46,544 bases of DNA from Candidatus Ligilactobacillus excrementigallinarum (GCA_019114385.1 DXFP01000021.1:1-46544); one strand, 5' to 3'. Positions 19,205-29,527 are shown, counted from the stretch's first letter. The notes: a model not told the origin generated them from the sequence alone. Translations and numbers: made by a program.

Positions 19205-20112
19205 TTTATACAGTAACTGTAAACCCATCAATTGACTATATTGTTCAATTACAGAATTTAACACTTGGCGAAGTTAACCGGATGGATTATGACAACATGC
19301 TTCCTGGCGGAAAAGGAATCAATGTTTCACGAATCTTAAAAGAACTTGGCCATGACAGTGTTGCTTGGGGTTTTCTTGGCGGCTTTACTGGTAATTTTGT
19401 AAAAGATTCATTAGAAAAGATCGGTTTGAAAACTGATTTCACTCCAATTGAAAGGGCAACTAGAATTAACGTTAAAATCAAAGCGGAAGCTGAAACGGAA
19501 ATTAATGGCAAAGGTCCTAAATTAACCGCTGAAGAATTAGCAGCTTTCAAGCATCAATTTGATAAGTTGACTGCTGATGATACGGTTATTTTTGCTGGCA
19601 GTCTGCTTCCTGGATTAAATGATGATTTCTACTTTGATTTAATCAAAATTATTCGTGAAAAGGGTGCCCAATTTGTAATTGATACAACTGGTGACAGTTT
19701 ATTGAAGACTTTGCCAGAACATCCATTGGTAGTTAAGCCTAACAACCATGAATTAGCGGAAATGTTTCACGTGAAATTTAACGACATGGACGACATTGTT
19801 AAATATGCAAAGAAACTGCTTGAAATGGGTGCTCAACATGTACTGATTTCAATGGCTGGCGATGGCGGTTTGATGGTCACAAAAGATAAAATTTATCGTT
19901 CACTCGCACCAAAGGGCACCGTTATTAATTCTGTGGGTGCAGGTGATTCAATGTTGGCTGGTTTTACTGGAACATTTGCCGAAACTCATGATCCAGTTGA
20001 AGCTTTCCGCTATGGACTAGCTTCCGGTTCAGCTACAGCCTTTTCTGAAGACTTGGCAACACGTAGTAAAATTGATGAAATTTTGCCACAAATTAAAATT
20101 ACAGAATACTAA
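19201..20112 (+). CDS. fruK: 1-phosphofructokinase (PfkB family)
   Basis: VNPSIDYIV, GGKGINVSRIL, GAGDSMLAGF. Confidence 0.9.
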   Translation: MIYTVTVNPSIDYIVQLQNLTLGEVNRMDYDNMLPGGKGINVSRILKELGHDSVAWGFLGGFTGNFVKDSLEKIGLKTDFTPIERATRINVKIKAEAETEINGKGPKLTAEELAAFKHQFDKLTADDTVIFAGSLLPGLNDDFYFDLIKIIREKGAQFVIDTTGDSLLKTLPEHPLVVKPNNHELAEMFHVKFNDMDDIVKYAKKLLEMGAQHVLISMAGDGGLMVTKDKIYRSLAPKGTVINSVGAGDSMLAGFTGTFAETHDPVEAFRYGLASGSATAFSEDLATRSKIDEILPQIKITEY

Positions 20113-20129
20113 AATGAGGAAGTGTTAAT

Positions 20130-22097
20130 ATGGACATTCGTAAATTATTGATGAAAGACATCATGATTATGAATCTGAAAGCAACCACCAAGCAAGGTGT
20201 CATTGATGAAATGGTTCATAATTATTATGAAAAAGGCATCATTGATGATGAAGAGTTATACAAGAAAGATATTTTAAAGCGTGAAGCAGAAGGCTCAACC
20301 GGAATGGGCGATGGAATTGCTATTCCGCATGCTCACGATAAGGCTGTTAAGAAGCCGGCTGTGATGTTTGCACGCAGTGTAAAGGGCGTTGACTATGATT
20401 CAATGGACGGTCAACCAGCTCATTTATTCTTCATGATTGCAGCTCCAGAGGGCGCCGACAATACTCACTTGCAAGCTTTGGCAGCTTTATCACAAGTATT
20501 GATGAATCCAGATGTAGTAGCTGCATTGAAGCAAGCTGATACTCCTGACAAAGTGCAAGATATTTTTGCTAAGGCTGTAGCTGAAAAAGAAGCAGCTAAT
20601 AAGGCCGAAGAAGAAGCAGAAAAACAAGCTGCCAATACAGATAGCGACAAGCCTTATATTGTCGCAGTTACTGCTTGTCCGAACGGAATTGCACATACTT
20701 ACATGGCAGAAGAGAATTTAAAGAACACTGCTAAAAAGATGGGCGTAGATATTAAAGTTGAAACAAATGGTTCTGAAGGAATTAAGCATGAATTAACTGC
20801 AGCTGAAATCAAGCGTGCTAAAGGGGTAATTGTTGCGGCTGATAAGAAAGTTGCAATGAGCCGTTTTGATGGCAAACATTTAGTTAACAAACCGGTAACA
20901 GCTGGAATTAAAGAACCTGAAAAATTAATTCAAGATGTTTTAGATGGAAAAGCACCAATTTATCATGCATCCGGTGAAGATGACAGTGCAACTCAAGAAA
21001 CATCTGGCGGTGGAATTTGGGCTAACATCTACAAGCAATTAATGAACGGTATTTCTCACATGCTGCCATTCGTTATTGGCGGTGGGATTTTGATGGCAAT
21101 TTCATTTGTCGTTGAAAACTACATGGGCGGTCCTAAATCCGAAGCCTTTATTTTCTTGAACAATGCTGGGAATATGGCATTTGCATTCATGGTTCCTGTT
21201 TTGGCTGCTTACATTGCGGAAGCGATTGGTGATCAACCTGCCTTAATGCCTGGGTTTGTCGGTGGTTTCATGGCAATGGTTTACAAGGGCTCGTTTGGTG
21301 GAGCCTACATTGCTAATATCCAACATAGTGCTGCTTCTTCAGCTGGTTTCTTAGGCGGAATTGCAGCAGGTTTCATTGCTGGCTACATCATGGTTGGTTT
21401 GAAGAAATTATTTGCTAAGCTGCCTAAGTCACTTGAAGGTATGAAACCAATGCTCTTATATCCAATCTTTGGATTACTTTTTGTAGCATTGATTATGTAC
21501 TTCATTATTAACCCAATTTTCTCAGGAATTAACCTTGCAATTACCCACTTCTTGAACAGTATGGGAACTGGTAATTTAGTATTATTAACTGCTATACTTG
21601 CAGGGATGATGTCAATCGATATGGGTGGTCCTTTCAACAAAGCTGCTTATGTTTTTGCCTCAGGTGCCTTTGCTAATGACCCTCATTCAACAACAGCTGC
21701 AATCTTGATGGCTGCTGTAATGGTCGGTGGAATGGTACCACCATTTGCAACTGCTATTGGTACAGTATTATTTAAGAACAAGTTTACTAAGCAAGAACGT
21801 CAAGCTGGTGTAACAAACTGGGTATTAGGTTTCTCATTCATCACTGAAGGGGCTATTCCATTTGCAACAGCTGATCCATTACGTGTTATTCCTTCATGTA
21901 TTATTGGTTCAGCAATCGGTGGCGGAATCGTCGGCTTTATGAAAGTTGGTGTGCCTGCTCCGCACGGTGGTTTATGGGTAACACCATTAGCTACAAACTG
22001 GGTTGGTTACGTGGTAGCAACTATTGTAGGTTCAATTATTGCTGGAATCGTAATGGGCTTGCTTAAGAAGAAAGTTTCAGAAGATCCATATGAATAG
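20130..22097 (+). CDS. fruA: PTS fructose transporter subunit IIABC
   Basis: IIA (IPHAHDKAVKKPAVMFARS), IIB (VTACPNGIAHTYMAEENL), IIC domains. Confidence 0.95.
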   Translation: MDIRKLLMKDIMIMNLKATTKQGVIDEMVHNYYEKGIIDDEELYKKDILKREAEGSTGMGDGIAIPHAHDKAVKKPAVMFARSVKGVDYDSMDGQPAHLFFMIAAPEGADNTHLQALAALSQVLMNPDVVAALKQADTPDKVQDIFAKAVAEKEAANKAEEEAEKQAANTDSDKPYIVAVTACPNGIAHTYMAEENLKNTAKKMGVDIKVETNGSEGIKHELTAAEIKRAKGVIVAADKKVAMSRFDGKHLVNKPVTAGIKEPEKLIQDVLDGKAPIYHASGEDDSATQETSGGGIWANIYKQLMNGISHMLPFVIGGGILMAISFVVENYMGGPKSEAFIFLNNAGNMAFAFMVPVLAAYIAEAIGDQPALMPGFVGGFMAMVYKGSFGGAYIANIQHSAASSAGFLGGIAAGFIAGYIMVGLKKLFAKLPKSLEGMKPMLLYPIFGLLFVALIMYFIINPIFSGINLAITHFLNSMGTGNLVLLTAILAGMMSIDMGGPFNKAAYVFASGAFANDPHSTTAAILMAAVMVGGMVPPFATAIGTVLFKNKFTKQERQAGVTNWVLGFSFITEGAIPFATADPLRVIPSCIIGSAIGGGIVGFMKVGVPAPHGGLWVTPLATNWVGYVVATIVGSIIAGIVMGLLKKKVSEDPYE

Positions 22098-22115
22098 GGA
22101 TAGAAGATTATAAAC

Positions 22116-22155
22116 AAAAAGCGAGACTAGACATATTGTCTAATCTCGCTTTTTT
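22116..22155. terminator. Bidirectional terminator
   Basis: AAAAAGCGAGActagACAtatTGTctaaTCTCGCTTTTT between convergent genes. Confidence 0.85.
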
Positions 22156-22169
22156 GATATATGCAAATG

Positions 22170-22622
22170 TTATTCGTCTTCAGGATCGAATTTGTGAGCT
22201 TCTACCAAAATTTCTTTGGCTTTTTCAATATAATCTTTTTCAGCTAAGAAAGCTTTAACTTCATAGCCTTCAGAACCCTTTAATTCGTCTAATTTGTGAT
22301 CTAATTGTTTAAATTCTTCACGTAGATGATTGATAACTTCTTCTTCATCTTCAACGTAAACGTAGTGGTTTTGAGTTGAATCCTTATGACCTTCGTCTTC
22401 ATGAACCATGATCTTGATTTCATCTTTATCAACTTTAACTGCATGCTTTAAAATTGACTTGATATCTTTGATAGTTTCATGTTGAGCTGTGCGATGCTTC
22501 TTTTCATCTACACCATCTTCAATCTTAGTTAAGTGGTTTTCCGCATCCATGATTTTCTTTGAAATTCTACTCAAAGCTTTTAATTGTCTCTTTGCGTAAT
22601 CCATAATAACACTCCCAATCAA
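22170..22622 (-). CDS. Hypothetical charged, coiled-coil-like protein (~147-150 aa)
   Basis: ORF with KR/E-rich helical content; RBS GGGAG on minus strand. Confidence 0.6.
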   Translation of the reverse strand: MIGSVIMDYAKRQLKALSRISKKIMDAENHLTKIEDGVDEKKHRTAQHETIKDIKSILKHAVKVDKDEIKIMVHEDEGHKDSTQNHYVYVEDEEEVINHLREEFKQLDHKLDELKGSEGYEVKAFLAEKDYIEKAKEILVEAHKFDPEDE

Positions 22623-22790
22623 TATAGTTTAAGGTTCTACCCTTCAATGATTAAGATATATCGATTGTCAGTGGTACTAAAGTAAAAAGTGTTAGATGCC
22701 AAGAGAGTTTGCGTGTGTGGCTGCCATCACCATTGGCTTAACACTCTGCATAAACTTCGAATATGCTGTGTTATTCGAGCTTATACACGC

Positions 22791-23816
22791 CTAAAATAAA
22801 CTTTTCAACCAATCAATGAAGCGTTCAAACCAGTTTTTTGCCTGTTCAGTTGTTTGCTGTCCTTCCTTACTATTCATCCAATTTTTAGCCTTATTCATTA
22901 AGTCGCCTGTCGAATTCTTAACATTTTGAATCGTATTATTAACGTTTTTTGTATAAGATTTATCGGCCGAAATTGGTGAATTTTGGAAATTAGCCAATGC
23001 ATTTACAATTTCTTGTTTTTGTGAATTTGAAGTTTGATCTTCAATTCCTTGTTTTGCCAAAGCCTTATCTAACATGTCTTGAATATCTTGTTTTGTTGCC
23101 AACTCTTGACCATCATTTTTTTGTTTTTGATTAGAAATTTGTTTTGAAACTTCACCTACTGAAGCCATTAATTTTCCAGGATATTTTTTATCAGTTTTAT
23201 TGTCATCGATAGCTTTTTGAGTAGCATTTAACATTTGATTAGCAGTCGATGTATTTTGAGTATTTAATTGGACGCCGTCTGCAGCCAAAGCTTCGTAAAC
23301 TCCAGTTAAAGCTGATTCGCCAGAAACGGGACGGTTGGCAGTAACCACGATTGTTACATCCTTAACTCCAGCCATTTGAGCTACCATGGCATATTGTTGA
23401 GCCGTAACTTCCGTAATATTATCGTCGCCTTCATAATTTTTAATGTTGACCTTAACCCCAGAGCCGGGTTCTGCGGGAGCGATTGCTACTGAACTGATCA
23501 TTGCGGCATCTGTTGTTCCTGAATTTCCTTTAGCAATGTATTTATTGTAGTCGGCAGCAGTTGCTGTCATTTTTTTAAAAGAAGAATCAACGTCAAAAAT
23601 TTCATTTAATTGTGAGCGCACTGAGTTTGATGTTCCGGCACCATAAACTACATATGCAGAGTTTAAAGTTTTATGATTTTCAGTTTGAGATGCACTAGTA
23701 CTGCTTTCTGTCGTTGTATCTGCCTGAATTTGAGTAACTGCAGCAGTATATGTTCCAGCAAGCGTAATTGCTAAACTGGCACTTGCAAGCATTGTAATAA
23801 TTTTATTTTTCTTCAT
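22791..23816 (-). CDS. Secreted DUF1002-family protein
   Basis: Sec signal peptide MKKNKIITMLASASLAITLAGTYTAAVTQIQA; GAGTSNSVRSQL...VTIVVTANRPVSGESALTGVYEA. Confidence 0.8.
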   Translation of the reverse strand: MKKNKIITMLASASLAITLAGTYTAAVTQIQADTTTESSTSASQTENHKTLNSAYVVYGAGTSNSVRSQLNEIFDVDSSFKKMTATAADYNKYIAKGNSGTTDAAMISSVAIAPAEPGSGVKVNIKNYEGDDNITEVTAQQYAMVAQMAGVKDVTIVVTANRPVSGESALTGVYEALAADGVQLNTQNTSTANQMLNATQKAIDDNKTDKKYPGKLMASVGEVSKQISNQKQKNDGQELATKQDIQDMLDKALAKQGIEDQTSNSQKQEIVNALANFQNSPISADKSYTKNVNNTIQNVKNSTGDLMNKAKNWMNSKEGQQTTEQAKNWFERFIDWLKSLF

Positions 23817-23936
23817 AGGTTTCGGCCTCTCCTTTTAGTTTTGTTAGTTAGATTTTATGCTTAATTCAACCGAAATGCAAAATAACTGTTATTTAGATTG
23901 ATTTCGAAAAATATCCACAAGATATAGAAAAAACAA

Positions 23937-23965
23937 TTGCATAAGACACTATATGTATGTATAAT
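23937..23965 (+). promoter_or_regulatory. Sigma-A-like promoter of pnuC
   Basis: TTGCAT (23937-23942) - 17 nt - TATAAT (23960-23965). Confidence 0.65.
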
Positions 23966-23972
23966 AGAAAAC

Positions 23973-23987
23973 GTTGTGTTGCACAAC
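23973..23987. promoter_or_regulatory. Candidate operator palindrome just downstream of the pnuC promoter
   Basis: GTTGTG-ttg-CACAAC, perfect 6-bp arms, 7 nt after the -10 hexamer. Confidence 0.45.
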
Positions 23988-24015
23988 AAAATTAAGAGAG
24001 AAAGAAGTTTTCAGC

Positions 24016-24783
24016 GTGTTTGAACGTTATAAAGATGTATTAACTCACTTACCTGAATATTCAAAAAATGTATTTCGCAAAGGTTACTTCCAATGGTTGA
24101 TTGACCAATGCAAAGGTTGGGGTAAATTCAGTTACGGGTTATTGGCATTCAACTTTATTTTACAAGTTATTTCATTAGTGCAATCATTCGCCCAACATCC
24201 CGTAGTATCAATTATTGTATTTATTGGTGGAAACTTATCTGTTGCCTGTGTAATCGGGATTTCTAACCGTTCTGGTATTCAAGGCTGGGCCGGATTAACC
24301 AGTGCGATTTGTATTGCAACTACTGCATTTATTGCTCATAACTATGCTAATGCTTGGGAACAAATCGGTTACATTTTATTCTTAGATATCTTTTGTATTT
24401 TGGATCCTAAGTGGAATGATGATATTAAGGCAGAAAAATTTGACAGTTGGTTTGACTGGATTAAATATGGAATTTTCTTCTTAGTTTCATGGGCAGTTTT
24501 GCACTTTATATTCAGTATGACAAATGATCCGCGGGTCTTCTTAGATAGTATGAGTTTAGCAATGTCAGTTACAGGTTCATTATTGGAATTAAACCGGAAG
24601 CGGGAACAATACTTTGTTTGGACATTATCATCTGTAATCACTATTGCTTTATGGGTTCAAACCATGCTGCAAGGTGCCGGCAATTTCGCGTTGATTTTTA
24701 GTTATTCAATTTTCTTCTTGAATGATATGTATGCATTCTTTAGTCGCAAAGGCTGGTTCCGCTCAGAAAAAGCAGAAAACTAA
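24016..24783 (+). CDS. pnuC: PnuC-family nicotinamide riboside transporter
   Basis: 7-8 TM PnuC-like sequence (NRSGIQGWAGLTSAICIATTAFIAHNYANAWEQIGY); probable GTG start 24016. Confidence 0.8.
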   Translation: MFERYKDVLTHLPEYSKNVFRKGYFQWLIDQCKGWGKFSYGLLAFNFILQVISLVQSFAQHPVVSIIVFIGGNLSVACVIGISNRSGIQGWAGLTSAICIATTAFIAHNYANAWEQIGYILFLDIFCILDPKWNDDIKAEKFDSWFDWIKYGIFFLVSWAVLHFIFSMTNDPRVFLDSMSLAMSVTGSLLELNRKREQYFVWTLSSVITIALWVQTMLQGAGNFALIFSYSIFFLNDMYAFFSRKGWFRSEKAEN

Positions 24784-25016
24784 AATAAAAAATTTATTAA
24801 ATCCGGTGACAAATGAGGATAAGCATTGTATACTAAAAACAATCAAACTCATAACCAGGAAAAAGCTTCGGACTAAACCGGGGCTTTTTCTTGTTTCACC
24901 AGAAAGTTCATTAACTTGCAGAGTGTGGTAAAATATAAAACGGAAGAATATAACTATTAGACTAGGTGCGATATTACATCGCAGCCTCGTAAATCGATTA
25001 TACGATGAGGGACATT

Positions 25017-27041
25017 ATGGAAAAGAGAAGATCAAAGAAATTCTGGCATTTGCCTGAGTTCATGCAAGACAGCCGGATGCGGACGATTGCGTTGTTCATG
25101 CTTGGCTTGGCAATTGTAAGTGATGGATTAGCGTTCTTTGTCAGTCCGATTACAGGTGTATTTGTTTTAGTTTTAGTGATTTTAGCAATTATTGTTGCCT
25201 ATATTACTTTGCAACACCTAAAAGAAGAAACAAGCGAATATATTTCGGATTTGTCATATCGGATAAAACGCGGTGGACAAGACAGTCTGATTCGGATGCC
25301 GATTGGAACGATTTTTTATAACCGCAATTACGAAGTTGAGTGGATTAATCCATACATGCAGCATTATTTTGGCAAAGAAGATATTTTAGGGAAAAAACTA
25401 GATGACATTGATGAAAATTTAGCAGCATTGTTAAAAAAGCATCAGGAAGATAAGGAAAGTCAGCAAGTTACTTGGAAAGGACGGGCGTTTGACTTACTGA
25501 TACAAGATGATATTGGTGCTGCTTATTTGATGGATGTTACTCATTATGCTGAAATTCAAGAAAAATACGACAATTCACATGTAATGATTGGACAAATTTT
25601 CTTGGATAACTATGATGAAATTTCTAAGGCAATGAGTGATAAAGATATTTCGAATTTGATCAATTTTGTGGCAAATGTTTTATCTGATTGGGCTAAGGAA
25701 TACGGCTTATTCTTGAAACGGGTCGATGAAGATCATTACGTCATGATTGGTTACACTGGAATGCTGAAAAAATTGGAAGAACATAAATTTTCAATTTTAG
25801 ATAAGGTGCGGGAACGAACTTTCAAGAGTAATTCACCAATTACCTTGAGTATGGGGATTGCATATGGTGAAGATGACTTGAATGAATTGACTGAGTTATC
25901 GCAATCTAACTTAGACTTAGCCTTAGGACGTGGGGGTGACCAAGTTGTTGTTCGTGAAGCGGATGGTCAAGCCCGTTTTTATGGCGGAAAGACTAATCCA
26001 ATGGCTAAGCGGACGCGGGTACGTGCACGGATGATTTCACAAGCCTTAAGTGAATTATTGAAGCAATCAGACCAAGTCTTTGTAATGGGGCATAAACGTC
26101 CAGATATGGATGCAATTGGAGCTTGTTTAGGGATTCGGCGAATTGCTTCAATGAATGGCAAACGGTGTTGGATTGTGCTGAATCAAGATAATATTCATTC
26201 AGATGTTCAACGCCTATTGGATGAGTTAGATAAGTATCCTGAGATTAAGGATTCGATTACTACGCCAGAAGAAGCATTGGAAAAAGTAACTCCTAACAGT
26301 TTGCTAGTATTAGCGGATCATTCAAAACCATCAATCTCAATTAGTCATGATTTATATGAAAAATTAGCCAATCGTTGTGTGATTATTGACCATCACCGAC
26401 GGGGCGAAGAATTTCCAGAAAATCCAATTTTGGTTTACATTGAACCATATGCAAGTTCAACATGTGAATTGATTTCAGAAATGTTTGAATATCAATCACG
26501 TGATAGTGAACCAATTAATTCAATAGAAGCGACTGCAATGTTAACAGGAATTATTGTTGATACGCAATCCTTCTCACAAGGAACGGGAACACGAACTTTT
26601 GATGCAGCCAGTTATTTACGCTCAATGGGGGCCGATTTAACGATGGCACGGCATTTTATGAAGGAAAGTTCAAGCAGTTATATGCAACGTAATCACTTAA
26701 TCGATCGAACTGAATTTATTGAAAATATTGCGTTATGTGCTGGTGAAGATGATAAGATTTATGATTCGGTTATTACAGCACAGGCAGCAGATTCGCTTCT
26801 GCAAGTTAGCGGAATTCAAGCTACCTTTGCAATTACACGCAGAGATAACGAAACAATTGGAATTTCTGCACGGAGTGACGGTTCAATTAATGTTCAAGTT
26901 ATAATGGAAGAAATGGGCGGCGGCGGTCATTTAGCTAACGCAGCTACTCAAATTAAAAACGTAACGGTTACTGAGGCACGGGAACAGTTGTTGGCAATTT
27001 TAAAATCTGAAAAAGAACCGCAACCAGTAACGGAAGAGTAG
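25017..27041 (+). CDS. gdpP: c-di-AMP phosphodiesterase GdpP (two TM, PAS-like, degenerate GGDEF, DHH/DHHA1)
   Basis: GHKRPDMDAIGAC, DHSKP, DHHRRGEEF, GGGGHLANAATQI; upstream of rplI/dnaB. Confidence 0.95.
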   Translation: MEKRRSKKFWHLPEFMQDSRMRTIALFMLGLAIVSDGLAFFVSPITGVFVLVLVILAIIVAYITLQHLKEETSEYISDLSYRIKRGGQDSLIRMPIGTIFYNRNYEVEWINPYMQHYFGKEDILGKKLDDIDENLAALLKKHQEDKESQQVTWKGRAFDLLIQDDIGAAYLMDVTHYAEIQEKYDNSHVMIGQIFLDNYDEISKAMSDKDISNLINFVANVLSDWAKEYGLFLKRVDEDHYVMIGYTGMLKKLEEHKFSILDKVRERTFKSNSPITLSMGIAYGEDDLNELTELSQSNLDLALGRGGDQVVVREADGQARFYGGKTNPMAKRTRVRARMISQALSELLKQSDQVFVMGHKRPDMDAIGACLGIRRIASMNGKRCWIVLNQDNIHSDVQRLLDELDKYPEIKDSITTPEEALEKVTPNSLLVLADHSKPSISISHDLYEKLANRCVIIDHHRRGEEFPENPILVYIEPYASSTCELISEMFEYQSRDSEPINSIEATAMLTGIIVDTQSFSQGTGTRTFDAASYLRSMGADLTMARHFMKESSSSYMQRNHLIDRTEFIENIALCAGEDDKIYDSVITAQAADSLLQVSGIQATFAITRRDNETIGISARSDGSINVQVIMEEMGGGGHLANAATQIKNVTVTEAREQLLAILKSEKEPQPVTEE

Positions 27042-27053
27042 GAGGAATTATTG

Positions 27054-27503
27054 ATGAAAGTAATTTTTACACAAGATGTACGCGGAAAAGGCAAGCGCGG
27101 TGAAGTTAAGAATATGGCAGACGGCTACGCTAACTTTTTGATTAAGAGCGGCAAAGCAAAGCAAGCAGATGCAGCTGCAATGAGTCAATTACGTGCTCAA
27201 CAAAAAGCTGAAGCAAAGAAAGAAGCCGAAATTTTGGCAGAAGCTAAGGATTTGAAGAAAAAACTTGAATCAGGCAAATATGTGGTTGAATTGAAGGCCA
27301 AAGCTGGTGAAGATGGTCGTTTGTTTGGTTCAGTAACTTCAAAGCAAATTTCGCAAGCATTGCAAAAGCAATATGATATTAAGATTGATAAGCGGAAAAT
27401 GGATTTAGCGCAACCAATTCGTTCAATGGGATATGTAAACGTGCCAGTTAAGTTGCACAATGAGGTAACGGCAACGATTCGGGTGCATATTGCAGAAAAG
27501 TAA
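27054..27503 (+). CDS. rplI: 50S ribosomal protein L9
   Basis: [38 protein letters not shown]. Confidence 0.97.
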   Translation: MKVIFTQDVRGKGKRGEVKNMADGYANFLIKSGKAKQADAAAMSQLRAQQKAEAKKEAEILAEAKDLKKKLESGKYVVELKAKAGEDGRLFGSVTSKQISQALQKQYDIKIDKRKMDLAQPIRSMGYVNVPVKLHNEVTATIRVHIAEK

Positions 27504-27668
27504 GGATACGCAAAGCGTTAAGTTAAGCGTAATGTAAGGGTTAAGGTGCGAAAGCTGACTAGACTGGAACCCAATTAAGAACAAAATGGTTAACCGAAGA
27601 TAAAGAGACTGAACGATTGTGTTGCAGTCTCTTTCCTATCTAGTGCTGAATAAAGAAAGGATAAGCTT

Positions 27669-29057
27669 GTGGATAATAAAAATGAATTAGAAAATGTTAT
27701 CCCGCATGATGCGCGGGCTGAGCAGGCCGTTTTAGGTTCAATTTTCTTAGATGGAAATACCTTAGCGGACGCTGTTGAATTTTTAACTCCTGATGATTTT
27801 TATAATCGTGCAAATCAAGTAATCTTTAAAGCGATGATTGCGGTAGATGATAATGGTGATAAGATTGACCCAGTGACCGTTTCCGATGAGTTGCAACGAT
27901 TAAATCAACTGGAAGATGCAGGCGGTCCAGTCTACTTAGGGGAATTAATGAATAACATTCCGTCAAGTAGTCATATTCGCGAATATGCGAAAATTGTACA
28001 AGGTAAGGCGATGCTGCGTCGTTTAATCAATACTTCGCAAAATATCATTAATTTAGCTCAGAATGAAGATGAAGATGTTGATGATATTTTAGATAATGCA
28101 GAACGTCAGATTATGGATGTGGCTGAAAATCGGAATAGTGCCGGTTTTAAACCGATTAGTCAGGTCTTAGATCAAGCAATGGTTAATGTGCAGGAATTAT
28201 CTCAACAAAAAGAGGAAATTACGGGTTTGGCTACGGGTTACCATGATTTTGATGCAATGACATCTGGGTTGCAGCCAGATAATTTGATTATTTTAGCTGC
28301 TCGGCCTGCTGTTGGTAAGACTGCTTTTGCATTGAACATTGCACAAAATGTCGGAAAAGCAACGGATGCTAATGTTGCAATCTTTTCATTGGAAATGAGT
28401 GCAGAATCATTGGTTAATCGGATGATTTGTGCAGAAGGCGGAATTAACGCCAACCATTTGCGGAATGGACAGCTGGAAGGGCGCGAATGGGATGATCTAA
28501 CTGTTGCAATCGGAACATTAGCAGGAACTAATATTTTTATTGATGATACTCCTGGAATTAAGATGTCTGAAATTCGGGCTAAATGTCGCCGGCTTGCAAA
28601 GGAACAAGGCGGTCTAGGATTAATTGTGGTGGACTACTTGCAATTGATTGAAGGTTCAAATAAAGAAAGTCGTCAACAAGAAGTTTCTGAAATTTCACGA
28701 CAGTTAAAAAAATTAGCTAAAGAATTGAACGTACCAATTATTGCATTGTCACAGTTATCTCGTGGAGTTGAACAGCGACAAGATAAGCGCCCTGTATTGT
28801 CTGATATTCGTGAATCTGGATCAATTGAACAGGATGCGGACATCGTTGCCTTCTTGTATCGTGAAGACTACTATGAGCGAGATAATGGCGATGATGATAA
28901 TCAGGAACAGCAAGCAGAAGATAATGATACGGATGCAGGTGAAGTTGAATTAATTATTGAAAAAAACCGGGCTGGTTCGCGGGGCACAGTTAAGTTGTTG
29001 TTTATTAAGTCACATAACAAATTTGCAAATCTGTCGCCGATAAAAGAAGATATATAA
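27669..29057 (+). CDS. dnaB: Replicative DNA helicase DnaB
   Basis: ENVIPHDARAEQAVLGSIFLDG; AARPAVGKTAFALNIAQNV; DYLQLIEG; GTG start. Confidence 0.97.
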   Translation: MDNKNELENVIPHDARAEQAVLGSIFLDGNTLADAVEFLTPDDFYNRANQVIFKAMIAVDDNGDKIDPVTVSDELQRLNQLEDAGGPVYLGELMNNIPSSSHIREYAKIVQGKAMLRRLINTSQNIINLAQNEDEDVDDILDNAERQIMDVAENRNSAGFKPISQVLDQAMVNVQELSQQKEEITGLATGYHDFDAMTSGLQPDNLIILAARPAVGKTAFALNIAQNVGKATDANVAIFSLEMSAESLVNRMICAEGGINANHLRNGQLEGREWDDLTVAIGTLAGTNIFIDDTPGIKMSEIRAKCRRLAKEQGGLGLIVVDYLQLIEGSNKESRQQEVSEISRQLKKLAKELNVPIIALSQLSRGVEQRQDKRPVLSDIRESGSIEQDADIVAFLYREDYYERDNGDDDNQEQQAEDNDTDAGEVELIIEKNRAGSRGTVKLLFIKSHNKFANLSPIKEDI

Positions 29058-29096
29058 TTAATAATAAATACAATGTATAAAAAATAACTTATTGAT

Positions 29097-29137
29097 AAAT
29101 GCTTGATTTAATTAAAAATAGATTGGATCAAGCATTT
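29097..29137 (+). terminator. dnaB terminator
   Basis: AAATGCTTGAT ... ATCAAGCATTTTT, 11-bp stem. Confidence 0.8.
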
Positions 29138-29393
29138 TTGGAATAGTATATTTTTAGATAAAAAATCAAATTAGTGCGATGAAATCAAGGATTGTTATAT
29201 TTTTTAAAAAATTTTTCGATTTATGCAGAAAAAATTTTTTTTAGGTGAAATAAAACCCTAAAATTCGCGCTTAGTGATGTCAAGTAAAATTTTTTAAGTA
29301 ATTTTTGGCTTTTATTTTTATCAAATCAGCGCTAAAATATATCAAGTAATAACAAAATGTGAACGGATGTTCGAGCGACGGGGGTTTCTAAAA

Positions 29394-29516
29394 ATGACGA
29401 TTTCTGCAAAAATGTCAACAGAAGATTTGGTTAAAGTTGTAATGAATGAAAGTAAAGTAAGCTATCAGGAAGCCATCAATATGTTGTTAGAGTTAACTCA
29501 GGGTAAAGGTTGCTAA
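29394..29516 (+). CDS. Candidate 40-aa small protein
   Basis: ATG..TAA encoding MTISAKMSTEDLVKVVMNESKVSYQEAINMLLELTQGKGC, followed by a strong terminator (29528-29565). Confidence 0.45.
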   Translation: MTISAKMSTEDLVKVVMNESKVSYQEAINMLLELTQGKGC

Positions 29517-29527
29517 AGATTGAGTCA

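Noticed and set aside
20465-20890. Minus-strand ORFs inside fruA
   Set aside because: Antisense to clearly conserved PTS domains; composition artefacts
29160-29360. Very AT-rich stretch after dnaB considered as a replication-origin DUE
   Set aside because: No DnaA-box cluster (TTATNCACA) seen and no dnaA gene nearby in the window
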